Assembly (NCBI GenBank): GCA_016290715.1
Contig: JAEEUY010000128.1
Coordinates: 1-20,862, forward strand
Origin: Bacteroidales bacterium
Lineage (GTDB): Bacteria > Bacteroidota > Bacteroidia > Bacteroidales > WCHB1-69
Length of the DNA: 20,862 bases
Direction: 5' to 3'
The translations under genes and the position numbers were made by a program. The stretch's first letter is position 1; each line of letters opens with the position of its first letter. The notes under the pieces were generated by a model. The model saw nothing but the letters and a program-made list of their open reading frames with translations. It did no database searches and had not been told where the DNA came from. Of this stretch, positions 7,963 through 15,520 are shown piece after piece.

Positions 7963-8826
7963 ATGAGACAACTTAATATCACAAAACAGGTTACCAACCG
8001 TGAAACCGCTTCGTTAGACAAATATTTACATGACATTGGCAAAGTGGAGTTGATTACTGCAGAAGAAGAGGTGGAATTAGCAAGAAAGATTAAAGATGGC
8101 GACCAAATGGCGCTTGAAAAATTAACAAAAGCAAATCTCCGTTTTGTTGTTTCAGTTGCAAAACAATATCAAAATCAAGGACTTAGCCTTCCTGACTTAA
8201 TCAATGAGGGGAATTTAGGGTTAATTAAAGCGGCTCAAAGATTTGATGAAACCCGTGGTTTCAAATTTATTTCATACGCTGTTTGGTGGATCCGCCAATC
8301 CATTCTTCAGGCGTTAGCTGAACAATCGAGAATTGTGCGCTTGCCTTTGAATAAAATTGGCACGATCAATAAAATCAACAAGGCATACGCTTTTTTGGAA
8401 CAAGAGTACGAAAGAGAACCCCGCGCCGATGAAATCGCCAACTTGCTTGACATTACAGAAGCGGAGGTGAAAGACTCCATGCGTAATTCTTCCCGTCATC
8501 TTTCAATGGATGCTTCCCTGACACAAGATAAGGATAATAATATGTACGATGTGATGAAATCAGAAGAGTCGCCAACCCCCGACAAAGGGTTATTGTACGA
8601 ATCTTTGAAATTGGAAATCAATCGTACCATCTCCACCCTACCCCAGCGGGAAGCCGATATCATCAAACTATATTTTGGTTTGGACAGCAAACATCCGATG
8701 ACTTTGGAAGAGATTGGCGAGAAATTTGATCTCACCCGTGAGCGCGTCCGCCAAATTAAAGAGAAGGCGATCCGCCGTTTGAAAAACGCTTCCAAGTGCA
8801 AGAATTTAAAAGCTTATTTGGGTTAA
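7963..8826 (+). CDS. rpoD: Primary (housekeeping) RNA polymerase sigma factor, sigma-70 family
   Basis: 287 residues from the ATG at 7963. An in-frame TTG two codons upstream is open, but MRQLNITKQVTNRE is the usual beginning in Bacteroidetes. Region 1.2 covers about 15-50 (LDKYLHDIG, ITAEEEVELARKIKDGD). Region 2 covers about 50-125 (LRFVVSVAKQYQNQGL, DLINEGNLGLIKAAQRFD, GFKFISYAVWWIRQSI). Region 3 follows to about 200. Region 4 carries the helix-turn-helix near the end (MTLEEIGEKFDLTRERVRQI). Region 1.1 is absent, as is normal for this phylum. It binds core RNA polymerase and should recognise the TTTG/TAnnTTTG promoters seen in this window. Monocistronic, with a terminator at 8846-8872. Confidence 0.96.
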   Translation: MRQLNITKQVTNRETASLDKYLHDIGKVELITAEEEVELARKIKDGDQMALEKLTKANLRFVVSVAKQYQNQGLSLPDLINEGNLGLIKAAQRFDETRGFKFISYAVWWIRQSILQALAEQSRIVRLPLNKIGTINKINKAYAFLEQEYEREPRADEIANLLDITEAEVKDSMRNSSRHLSMDASLTQDKDNNMYDVMKSEESPTPDKGLLYESLKLEINRTISTLPQREADIIKLYFGLDSKHPMTLEEIGEKFDLTRERVRQIKEKAIRRLKNASKCKNLKAYLG

Positions 8827-8845
8827 TATTTTATAAAATAGACTG

Positions 8846-8872
8846 GAGGGGTTGAACACCCCTCTTTTTTTT
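8846..8872 (+). terminator. Rho-independent terminator of the sigma factor gene
   Basis: GAGGGGT (8846-8852), a 5-nt loop and ACCCCTC (8858-8864), followed by eight T. The T run touches the stop codon of the convergent regulator fragment ending at 8871. Confidence 0.9.
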
Positions 8873-9125
8873 ACTCCATTTCACCTATGGACGGCAACAA
8901 GGGGTTCCCGAATATCAGGTTTTCAATATCCATATCGTTCAAAGCCTCTTTCCCTTTGTCTGTGAGAAGCGGCGACATTACATAGGTGATGATATCTGCA
9001 CAGAAATTGCCTTTTCTTATGAAAGAAAACAGCGTCTGAAAATAAAAATCCACAAACAATGGGATACTCAAATCCTTGATAAAAAAGTGTTTGTTCTGAC
9101 CGTCAACAATCAATTTTTCCATCAA
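8871..9125 (-). pseudogene. C-terminal part of a frameshifted TetR-family regulator
   Basis: 84 codons if read from TTG/ATG near 9125, but this is the ligand-binding/dimerisation half of the regulator whose N-terminal half is 9163-9459. Removing one T from the nine-T run (9169-9177 on the plus strand as A) joins both halves in one frame, giving about 195 residues, the normal TetR size. The joining stretch then reads KKSPFFFYKITQQGYHKNL, followed by YLLMEKLIVDG. It is mostly helical, as expected for the C-terminal core. No separate promoter or ribosome site is visible, so an independent protein is unlikely. It may be a sequencing error, a true pseudogene or a phase-variable gene. Confidence 0.7.
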
Positions 9126-9162
9126 AAGATACAGATTCTTATGGTAACCTTGTTGTGTGATT

Positions 9163-9459
9163 TTATAGAAAAAAAAATGGCGATTTTTTGCTTATTGTAT
9201 ATATTTCATCCATCAATAAAATGATGGATTCCACACTATTATTACATAAAATGATCTTTGCCTCCATTCTCTCCACCAGTTGCTCCTGGAACAGGGCAAT
9301 CGCCTTCAGCTCCATATTTTTCTTGCTTCCATAACGATTAAAGAGTGTTTTTTTAGTGATACCCACCGCTTGACCTATCTCTTCCGTGGTGTAATCGAAC
9401 CCGTTTTCGTTATAAAAGTCCACTATTTTTTTCAACTTATTCTTTTCCGTACGGGTCAT
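9163..9459 (-). CDS. TetR-family regulator, N-terminal DNA-binding part (frame interrupted)
   Basis: 98 codons. Residues about 8-55 form a clear TetR helix-turn-helix (TTEEIGQAVGITKKTLFNRY, then GSKKNMELKAIA). The frame then stops after SKKSPFFFL in a run of nine T (9169-9177), and the rest of the protein continues one base out of frame (see 8871-9125). Its ATG overlaps the TGA stop of hydF in the arrangement ATGA, so the two are translationally coupled. The regulator is therefore probably co-transcribed with the hydrogenase maturation gene and may control it or the operon. As it stands, the product would be a DNA-binding head without its ligand-binding domain. Confidence 0.8.
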   Translation of the reverse strand: MTRTEKNKLKKIVDFYNENGFDYTTEEIGQAVGITKKTLFNRYGSKKNMELKAIALFQEQLVERMEAKIILCNNSVESIILLMDEIYTISKKSPFFFL

Positions 9460-10643
9460 AGCGGTTGAAATATTTTCGTTACTCTATCAAATATTCCTGT
9501 AAGATAAGCCAAGGCAAGTCCATAATTGCTAATAGGGATATTATTCTCAACCAATTGGTTCATACGGCTTTGCAGCTGACGTTTGGTAACCATGCAACCT
9601 CCGCACTGTATCGCAAGAGCATATTGGGACAGATTTTCAGGAAGGGAATCCAGAGCGGAAATAAAATCAAATTGCAATTTTTTCTGCGTAACTTTTTGCA
9701 ACAAATGAGGGATTTTATGTCGCCCGATATCTTCACAAGAAGTGATATGTGTACAAGACTCCAAGATCAATATCTTATCATTATCTTTCAGATTATCAAT
9801 CATTTTTGTTCCCTTTAAAAACTCATCAAAGAAACCTTTAGCGCGCACTAAGATGATACTGAAACTCGTTAAGGGAATCTGTTCGGGGATATTTTTTGAC
9901 ACCGTGTCAAAGGCTTGGCTATCGGTAATCACCAATTTTGGAGTAGCAATTGAGAGGAAGTGTGACAACTCTTCAGGTTGCAAGGCGATGGGGATGGCAT
10001 GGTAATCCAACAGGTCGCGAATCACTTGCACTTGGGGCAGTATCAGTCGTCCTTCGGGAGCTTCATCGTCTTGGGGCATCACCAAAACGACGAGGTCGCG
10101 AGGTTGCACAAGGTCGCCTATCAAGGAATCTTTTTGGTACGCCGACGGCGGTGTGATTTTCACCAATGCTTCCACCAGTTGCTGGATTCCGGTATTTTTT
10201 TCTGCGCTACATTCTAAAACGGGGGCATTCCATGAAGAGAGTTGTTTTTGCAATTCGGGCGACAATGGTGCCACATCTGCTTTATTGTGAACAATAGCGA
10301 AAGGGATATTTTGCTGTTGGAAGGCGAGAAGCAAATGTTCATCTTCTTTTGAGAAGAGGTTGTCGGAAATAACGAGTACGGCGACATCAATTATTTTGAG
10401 GACCTCCTCCGTTTTTTTCTTTCTTTTCAAACCGAGTTCACCGCAGTCATCGATGCCGGCGGTATCCACCAAGACAACGGGCCCGATACCAAAAATCTCT
10501 ATCGTTTTTTTCACGGGGTCGGTGGTGGTTCCGGCGATATCCGATACAATCGCAATATTTTGTCCGGCGACCGCATTAATCAACGAACTTTTCCCTTGAT
10601 TGCGGCGGCCAAAAATGCCAATAAATACACGTTTAGTTTTCAT
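9456..10643 (-). CDS. hydF: [FeFe]-hydrogenase H-cluster maturation GTPase HydF
   Basis: 395 residues. HydF is the scaffold that assembles the 2Fe subcluster made by HydE/HydG and delivers it to the hydrogenase. Residues 8-20 hold the P-loop (IGIFGRRNQGKSS); G2 is AGTTTDPV (37-44), G3 VDTAGIDD (59-66) and G4 HNKAD (119-123). The C-terminal iron-sulfur site has C297-x-H299 and C347-x-x-C350 (QCGGCM). The residue before the CxxC pair, often His in HydF, is Gln346 here. The start ATG overlaps the upstream 91-codon gene by 11 bp, and the stop overlaps the TetR start, so it sits in one operon (11448 to 8871). hydE, hydG and the hydrogenase are not in the window. Confidence 0.95.
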   Translation of the reverse strand: MKTKRVFIGIFGRRNQGKSSLINAVAGQNIAIVSDIAGTTTDPVKKTIEIFGIGPVVLVDTAGIDDCGELGLKRKKKTEEVLKIIDVAVLVISDNLFSKEDEHLLLAFQQQNIPFAIVHNKADVAPLSPELQKQLSSWNAPVLECSAEKNTGIQQLVEALVKITPPSAYQKDSLIGDLVQPRDLVVLVMPQDDEAPEGRLILPQVQVIRDLLDYHAIPIALQPEELSHFLSIATPKLVITDSQAFDTVSKNIPEQIPLTSFSIILVRAKGFFDEFLKGTKMIDNLKDNDKILILESCTHITSCEDIGRHKIPHLLQKVTQKKLQFDFISALDSLPENLSQYALAIQCGGCMVTKRQLQSRMNQLVENNIPISNYGLALAYLTGIFDRVTKIFQPL

Positions 10644-10908
10644 TTGTCTGGTTTCTTTCTACGATCCACTTCTCGATTTGGGCGATTTTGGCTTGAATTT
10701 TTTCGATTTGCCCGTTTACAAAGTTCTCGCTATATTTCGTATCGCAAAAGCCGTTGCCTCGAGCCACATAGTCGGGACTTTCCAAATCATCAAACAACTC
10801 CCAATAATTTTGGAGCAACTCTTTCTGTTTTTGCAACTCCCGTTTCAGGTCGGCGGTGTCGGCATAGAGGAAGCCCTCTTTGTCCTGCCATTGATAATAC
10901 TTCTTCAT
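10633..10908 (-). CDS. Small coiled-coil protein of unknown function, upstream of hydF
   Basis: 91 residues, beginning MKKYYQWQDKEGFLYADTAD. An N-terminal aromatic stretch is followed by helical segments rich in Glu, Gln and Lys (about 20-42 and 66-84) that look able to form a coiled coil. Highly soluble, no signal peptide or membrane segment. The gene starts 3 bp after the DUF5063-like gene and overlaps the hydF start by 11 bp. The tight packing argues that it is expressed and translationally coupled. I recognise no family; a partner or regulator of a neighbour is possible, but this rests on context only. Confidence 0.75.
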   Translation of the reverse strand: MKKYYQWQDKEGFLYADTADLKRELQKQKELLQNYWELFDDLESPDYVARGNGFCDTKYSENFVNGQIEKIQAKIAQIEKWIVERNQTNEN

Positions 10909-10911
10909 TCT

Positions 10912-11448
10912 TTAATACTCATCGTTTTGAACCACTTGTTGCGATAATATATAATGTATGTATGGCAGTACCATCGTCAACTTCAACCCCCAATTGGTTT
11001 GAAAATAATAGTAACAATTCGCCACAGCATTCTCTTTCGCTGCCAAACTTTCTTTAGAATACAGAATTAAAAAATCTTTCAAATCAAGATAAATGTCGCA
11101 CAATAATTCTGATAAAGAAACAGGCATAGATTCCGTATTCCCTGAAACGAAATCAACGGCAGTAAAATAGTCTTTGCTATCGAAGTACCGGGACAGTTGG
11201 TAGCGCAATGTTTCATATTCTTCTTCTGTAACGAAGCGTTCATTTGCCTCTTCATCATCCACCTCAATAGCGGAGAGCAGGCTCCCTTTCAGATACAAGG
11301 CCGTCAGGATTTTCTGCAAGAAGCCAAAAACTTCCGTTTGTTCCTGATTGTCAATTTTATCAATAAACCGGCAAAATTCTGCTGCCACTGCAATCACTTC
11401 CAAAACAGTTTTGGATTGCACCATTTCTTCATTCGATAGACTTTCCAT
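10912..11448 (-). CDS. DUF5063-like protein
   Basis: 178 residues, cytoplasmic and helical, without signal peptide. The pattern of an N-terminal VLEVIAVAAEFCRFID, a middle LYLKGSLL, then FVTEEEYETLRYQL, and a later LCDIYLDLKDFLILY and YFQTNWGLKL matches what I remember of the Bacteroidetes family DUF5063. The function of that family is unknown. It is the first gene of the operon leading through the 91-aa protein to hydF and the TetR regulator. The upstream lipoprotein unit ends in its own terminator (11453-11483), so this gene should have a separate promoter in 11449-11504; I could not identify it clearly. Confidence 0.75.
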   Translation of the reverse strand: MESLSNEEMVQSKTVLEVIAVAAEFCRFIDKIDNQEQTEVFGFLQKILTALYLKGSLLSAIEVDDEEANERFVTEEEYETLRYQLSRYFDSKDYFTAVDFVSGNTESMPVSLSELLCDIYLDLKDFLILYSKESLAAKENAVANCYYYFQTNWGLKLTMVLPYIHYILSQQVVQNDEY

Positions 11449-11452
11449 TACT

Positions 11453-11483
11453 AAAAAAAAAGGCCATCTTAAAAAGACAGCCT
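11453..11483 (-). terminator. Rho-independent terminator after the twin lipoprotein genes
   Basis: On the minus strand, AGGCTGTCTT (11474-11483) pairs over 10 bp, including G-U pairs, with AAGATGGCCT (11461-11470). A run of eight U follows (11453-11460). It lies 21 bp after the stop of the lipoprotein gene at 11505. Confidence 0.85.
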
Positions 11484-11504
11484 AAAATTTATCATCAACA
11501 AAAA

Positions 11505-11735
11505 TTATTTCCCATAAACGCATTCAAAAGCGATGGAGGATTCTTCTGTAGAATCTTTTACACTCAATGATTCACACTCTTTTTTGCTATAATCCTTAAC
11601 GGCCTCATATTCCTCAACAATCGTGGTATCCAACCCCGCCGGATTATAAGTTTTTTTACAAACACAATTTTTGTGGCAAGAAGAAAAAGCGACAACAAAT
11701 GCTGCCAATAAACAAATACTTAATACTTTTTTCAT
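11505..11735 (-). CDS. Small cysteine-rich lipoprotein (paralogue of the gene at 11757)
   Basis: 76 residues. Lipoprotein signal peptide with lipobox FSSC, lipidated Cys20. The mature part has Cys24, Cys26, Cys54 and Cys72, in a C-x3-C-x-C arrangement at the start (CHKNCVCKKTY). The upstream gene has the same spacing, so the two are tandem paralogues. The four non-lipidated cysteines could form two disulfides in the periplasm or outer membrane. Gap to the upstream gene is 21 bp and a terminator follows, so the pair is a small operon. Family function unknown. Confidence 0.75.
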   Translation of the reverse strand: MKKVLSICLLAAFVVAFSSCHKNCVCKKTYNPAGLDTTIVEEYEAVKDYSKKECESLSVKDSTEESSIAFECVYGK

Positions 11736-11756
11736 TTTTATATAATTTAATTGTTC

Positions 11757-11981
11757 TTAATCCAATTTACAAGTAATGGTGCGAAGAACGCCGTCGCTAT
11801 CTGCATAGCTCCCGTTATATTCTTCACAACTTTTGGCAGACATTCTGCCCATTTCGCTCACCTTACTCTCGTTGACCGTAACTGTTTGATAAGTGGTAGT
11901 ACAAACACATTCACGGCTACAAGCAGAAAATAAGATACCTATGGCAAGAGACAGCGAGCAGATAAAAAAACACTTTTTCAT
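11757..11981 (-). CDS. Small cysteine-rich lipoprotein (paralogue of the gene at 11505)
   Basis: 74 residues. Signal peptide with lipobox FSAC, lipidated Cys21. Further cysteines at 25, 27, 52 and 71 repeat the pattern of the neighbour (20, 24, 26, 54, 72). Shared motifs are CxxxCxCxxTY after the lipid anchor and K-x-C-E near the middle. First gene of a two-gene unit; a TAnnTTTG box lies 33 bases upstream. Probably attached to the inner leaflet of the outer membrane; function unknown. Confidence 0.75.
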   Translation of the reverse strand: MKKCFFICSLSLAIGILFSACSRECVCTTTYQTVTVNESKVSEMGRMSAKSCEEYNGSYADSDGVLRTITCKLD

Positions 11982-12013
11982 AACTTTCTTATTATTAGTT
12001 TAGAAAAAACGGG

Positions 12014-12021
12014 CAAAGATA
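12014..12021 (-). promoter_or_regulatory. Probable promoter (-7 box) of the twin lipoprotein operon
   Basis: CAAAGATA on the plus strand reads TATCTTTG on the minus strand, an exact TAnnTTTG. Any -33 element would lie in the 3' end of the thymidine kinase gene (stop at 12028); none is clear. Confidence 0.55.
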
Positions 12022-12027
12022 CAAATA

Positions 12028-12663
12028 TTATTCTAATATTTCCTCTTTTTCTTCAAAATCTTTACTATTTTCATCTTCCTCCATCCTTCGCACCTCATTA
12101 TAGCAGTGTCGGCAGAGGGGTTCATAGCTATCTTTTTCTCCTAAAAGAACCTGTTTTTTATTGGCCACCAGACGATGGGAATATTGTGCCAAATCCCCGC
12201 ATTTCACACAAATTGCGTGCGTTTTGGTAACATATTCCGCCACGGCCATCAACTGCGGCATTGAGGCAAACGGCTTCCCTGTGTAATCCATATCCAAACC
12301 TGCCACAATAACGCGAATGCCATTATCAGCCAACTTATTACAAACATCGACAATGCCTTCATCAAAAAATTGCACTTCATCAATACCCACAACCTCTACT
12401 GTATCCAAGTTCACATAGATCAAAATCTCGGCAGAGTTGTGTACGGGAGTGGAAATCATGGATGTGGAATCGTGCGAAACCACCTCTTCCTCAGCATAGC
12501 GCACATCAATTGCAGGTTTGAACAATTCTATTTTCTGATTGGCAAAATTGGCACGACGAATACGCCGCAATAATTCTTCCGTTTTCCCCGAAAACATAGA
12601 ACCGCAAACCACTTCTATCCACCCCCGATTGATATTTCTATTTGCTTTATTTTCTAAGAACAT
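12028..12663 (-). CDS. tdk: Thymidine kinase (type II)
   Basis: 211 residues. It phosphorylates thymidine to dTMP with ATP in the pyrimidine salvage pathway. Walker A GSMFSGKTEE (21-30), Walker B with the catalytic Glu in VGIDEVQFFDE (92-102), and the nucleoside-binding lasso flanked by the zinc ligands C152-x-x-C155 and C184-x-x-C187. Length is normal for the family with an acidic C-terminal tail (about 195-211). It is divergent from the gene at 12758, with promoter-like boxes in the 94-bp gap. Confidence 0.96.
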   Translation of the reverse strand: MFLENKANRNINRGWIEVVCGSMFSGKTEELLRRIRRANFANQKIELFKPAIDVRYAEEEVVSHDSTSMISTPVHNSAEILIYVNLDTVEVVGIDEVQFFDEGIVDVCNKLADNGIRVIVAGLDMDYTGKPFASMPQLMAVAEYVTKTHAICVKCGDLAQYSHRLVANKKQVLLGEKDSYEPLCRHCYNEVRRMEEDENSKDFEEKEEILE

Positions 12664-12693
12664 TTTTTTGTAATGACTTTAAAAAAATAATTG

Positions 12694-12701
12694 TATTTTT
12701 G
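12694..12701 (+). promoter_or_regulatory. Probable promoter (-7 box) of the 12758-15507 operon
   Basis: TATTTTTG is an exact TAnnTTTG. A TTTG at 12667-12670 lies 23 bases upstream, slightly longer than usual. Leader about 50 nt. Confidence 0.55.
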
Positions 12702-12718
12702 AAGGCTTTTTGAAAGTG

Positions 12719-12726
12719 CAAATTTA
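12719..12726 (-). promoter_or_regulatory. Possible thymidine kinase promoter (-7 box)
   Basis: CAAATTTA reads TAAATTTG on the minus strand, matching TAnnTTTG, 56 bases upstream of the tdk ATG. If real, this promoter and the one at 12694 face each other. No -33 box found. Confidence 0.35.
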
Positions 12727-12757
12727 TAAAAACTTTATGACCTTTAACCATTAACTT

Positions 12758-13723
12758 ATGAATAGTTTTGAACAAAACGAAAAAATCCGTCAGGAGTTAG
12801 CACAAACCATTAAAAACTTGCAAATTATTGTTAATAGAAACGAACCTTTTTCAACCATTGAGAAGGATATTCTTTTGCAATGTCTGCGCAATTTATATCT
12901 GTTAACGCTTCAATATCATCCGCAAAATAAGATTCATTTCGAAGGCGAAATGACTTCTTCTGACAAAAAAAATGATTTTTCAGACCTGAATCATACTGAG
13001 AAAGAAGAGAAAGCAAAAACACCTGACGAAGTTCCCCACCTCCAAGAGGATATTGTGGTAGAAGAACCTTTGTTTGATGATTTTTTATCTGAAGAGACTT
13101 CTGCGGAAAAAATAGAGGAAGAAAAAATAGAACAAAGTGCGGAACTTTCCACAGAAGAAACGCCAGCCACGGCAAAAGAAGAGGAGCCTTCCGAATCTTC
13201 CACTCCCACCGCAGAATCTATTGAAAACCCTGAGGATATCATTGATTTCTTAGCTCCCCAAACCACCGTTAAAGAAGAGCCAGCCCCTTCCGACATCAGC
13301 AAAGAGGAAAAAGAACAAAAAAACGTTTCCACCCCTGAAAAAAATACGGCTGCTGATGCAAAACCCGCCCTTCTGTTTGGGGAAGAAGAGTTGCAGAAAG
13401 CGACCCAACCGGCAGCAAAACGCTCCCTCAACGATTTGCTCAACGAACAGAAAAAAGATAACTCTATCGCCAATAAATTTCGCCAATCCAGAGTTGAAGA
13501 CTTATCCAAAGCCATTTCATTAAACGACAAATTTCTGTTTATCAAAGAATTATTCCAAAACAAGGGAGGCGATTTCAGCAATGCCATTCAAACCCTGAAC
13601 AAGTGCGAAACTATGGAAGATGCCATGGACGAAATAGAACTGCTCATCAAATATTATGGATGGGACACTTCCGCTGAATCATACCTTTCGTTCTGTGATT
13701 TAGTCAAAAGAAAATTCCAATAA
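12758..13723 (+). CDS. Conserved hypothetical protein with acidic linker and C-terminal helical domain
   Basis: 321 residues, no signal peptide. N-terminal helical part (about 1-65), then a long disordered stretch rich in Glu, Ser, Thr, Ala and Pro (about 66-215). A conserved-looking C-terminal domain follows (about 240-320: AISLNDKFLFIKELF, FSNAIQTLNKCETMEDAMDEI, YYGWDTSAES). I recall similar short C-terminal domains in hypothetical Bacteroidetes proteins but know no function. The same architecture of two folded ends joined by an acidic tether suggests a scaffold or adaptor; this is inference. First gene of a three-gene group with 4 bp and 1 bp gaps. Confidence 0.8.
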   Translation: MNSFEQNEKIRQELAQTIKNLQIIVNRNEPFSTIEKDILLQCLRNLYLLTLQYHPQNKIHFEGEMTSSDKKNDFSDLNHTEKEEKAKTPDEVPHLQEDIVVEEPLFDDFLSEETSAEKIEEEKIEQSAELSTEETPATAKEEEPSESSTPTAESIENPEDIIDFLAPQTTVKEEPAPSDISKEEKEQKNVSTPEKNTAADAKPALLFGEEELQKATQPAAKRSLNDLLNEQKKDNSIANKFRQSRVEDLSKAISLNDKFLFIKELFQNKGGDFSNAIQTLNKCETMEDAMDEIELLIKYYGWDTSAESYLSFCDLVKRKFQ

Positions 13724-13727
13724 TCTG

Positions 13728-14282
13728 ATGAAAAAAACACTGTCTCTACTTTGTTTACTAATTCTGTGCTGGGGGACAATAAAGGCACAGAACAACGACA
13801 ATATTCCTCTTCCTAAAAGTTTTCAAGAGAAGCAGACAGCTTCTCGGGAAGCGAAAGTGCATTTTCTTGCGGGGGGGTATTTCGGATTTCAAATCGGGGG
13901 CAATACCGCCGTAGAAGTCAACCCGCACATTGGCATATTACCATGGGATTTTTTGTGCGTAGGAATCGGCGGAACCTACATGTTTTCTTATACCAATAGC
14001 TATTTGGGCGAACAGAAATCACATGTTTTTGGCGCCAATGGCTTTATTGAAGGACTTATTTGGAAACAGCGCATCATCGCCCATGTGGAATATGAATATT
14101 TGAACTTTCCCTCATACGACGACACCCGCCTTCACTCACATGGGATTCTTATAGGACCGGGATACAACCAATTCATTTCCGATAAAATATCTTGTTACGT
14201 GTTATTTCTTTTCCCTGTATGGTCCACTATGGATGTCTATTCCATTCCTATCATTCGTTTAGGAATTAATGTTAAGTTTTAA
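13728..14282 (+). CDS. Small outer-membrane beta-barrel protein
   Basis: 184 residues with a signal peptide (MKKTLSLLCLLILCWGTIKA). The mature part is made of alternating hydrophobic/polar strands with Gly and aromatic residues (FLAGGYFGFQIGGN, VGIGGTYMFSY, AHVEYEYLNF) and ends in Phe, as is typical of eight-strand-type barrels. It begins 4 bp after the previous stop and its stop is one base before the next start, so it is in an operon. Specific function unknown. Confidence 0.8.
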   Translation: MKKTLSLLCLLILCWGTIKAQNNDNIPLPKSFQEKQTASREAKVHFLAGGYFGFQIGGNTAVEVNPHIGILPWDFLCVGIGGTYMFSYTNSYLGEQKSHVFGANGFIEGLIWKQRIIAHVEYEYLNFPSYDDTRLHSHGILIGPGYNQFISDKISCYVLFLFPVWSTMDVYSIPIIRLGINVKF

Positions 14283-14283
14283 A

Positions 14284-15507
14284 ATGCACAAAACAGAGTA
14301 CTTTTTATCACGCCGCCTGCTGCATTCACGAGACAACCAATCTACGCGCCCCATTGTCAATTTAGCGGTTGTATCTATAACTATTTGTCTTATAATTATT
14401 ACCGCAGCCATAGCTATCACCACCGGCTACCGTCATACCATTGAACAAAAAGTGATTGATATGGGGTCGCATATCCGTATTTCCAACTACGACATGAACT
14501 ATACCTACGACCCCAAGCCTATCAGCCGGAAGGAGCCATTTTTTCAGGAACTCCGTTCCAATAAAAATGTGGCCGTTGTCCAATATTTCTCCACCAAAGT
14601 AGGAATCATCAAGACAGAGGATCAGGTGGAAGGAGTTGTTTTCAAAGGAATCGATTCCTCTTTTTCGTGGGGACATTTTCAAAAAAATATCACGAACGGG
14701 AAGCCGATAGATGTCAGTACTGCGGAACCCGCTTCTGGCATACTTCTCTCCAGCGCCATCGCCAAGAAGTTACAATTATCCATTGGGGATGGAGTCTATG
14801 CCTATTTTGTGCAAGACCCTCCGATGCAAAGGAAATTTATCGTGGAAGGCATCTACGAGACAGGGCTTCCTGAGTACGATGAAAAGTTCATTCTTTGTGA
14901 TTTGCGGCACATCCAAAAACTAAACGGCTGGGATGGGCAACAAGTAGGCGGGGTCGAAATCCTGATCAATGATTACTCCCAAATAGATGAGATGGGAGAA
15001 TATGTCAATTCCCACATCGGCTACCAACTCAAAGCGGAGACCATCAAGCAAATATATCCGGCTATTTTCCAATGGACGGCACTGTTTAACACCAATGCGG
15101 CGGTTCTGCTGTGCATCACCATTCTCATTTGCGCAGTTTCGCTGATATCCACTTTTTTTATCATCATTTTGGAACAAACCTCCACCATTGGCATTCTCAA
15201 AACAATGGGACTCTCTACCCCACGCGTGCGGAATGTTTTTCTGTTGATTGGTGGGAGGATTGTTCTTCGCGGAATGTTGTTAGGCAACATTATCGGAATA
15301 GCCATCTGTTTGGCACAGCAATATTTTCACTTTATCAAATTAGATCCCACCTCCTACTATGTGGCGTATGTTCCCATCGGTATTCCTGTTCCCTTATTAT
15401 TGCTTGTAAACTTGGGCGTACTTCTCATTTGTCTTTTAGCCCTTCTCATCCCCTCTGCTTACATATCCAAGCGCATCACAACCATTTCGGCCATCCGATT
15501 CGAGTAA
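14284..15507 (+). CDS. FtsX/LolC-type ABC transporter permease
   Basis: 407 residues from the ATG at 14284, one base after the preceding stop; an earlier in-frame ATG at 14269 would overlap that gene by 14 bp. One N-terminal membrane segment (about 25-45: LAVVSITICLIIITAAIAIT), a large periplasmic MacB-like domain (about 50-265), then three C-terminal segments (about 270-295, 325-345, 365-395) form the FtsX-type permease layout. Closest function is lipoprotein release (LolC/LolE). No ATPase subunit (LolD) is next to it, which is common in Bacteroidetes. The beta-barrel gene upstream may be linked in envelope biogenesis, but this is not shown. Confidence 0.88.
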   Translation: MHKTEYFLSRRLLHSRDNQSTRPIVNLAVVSITICLIIITAAIAITTGYRHTIEQKVIDMGSHIRISNYDMNYTYDPKPISRKEPFFQELRSNKNVAVVQYFSTKVGIIKTEDQVEGVVFKGIDSSFSWGHFQKNITNGKPIDVSTAEPASGILLSSAIAKKLQLSIGDGVYAYFVQDPPMQRKFIVEGIYETGLPEYDEKFILCDLRHIQKLNGWDGQQVGGVEILINDYSQIDEMGEYVNSHIGYQLKAETIKQIYPAIFQWTALFNTNAAVLLCITILICAVSLISTFFIIILEQTSTIGILKTMGLSTPRVRNVFLLIGGRIVLRGMLLGNIIGIAICLAQQYFHFIKLDPTSYYVAYVPIGIPVPLLLLVNLGVLLICLLALLIPSAYISKRITTISAIRFE

Positions 15508-15520
15508 TCCTTTCGCCATA

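Noticed and set aside
8871..9125. Separate 84-aa gene
   Set aside because: The sequence continues upstream in the same frame to the homopolymer and completes a TetR protein, so it is a frameshifted half rather than an independent gene.
12991..13587. 198-codon minus-strand frame
   Set aside because: It mirrors the GA-rich acidic linker of the plus-strand gene 12758-13723. The Ser/Phe-rich product is the expected shadow of Glu/Lys codons.
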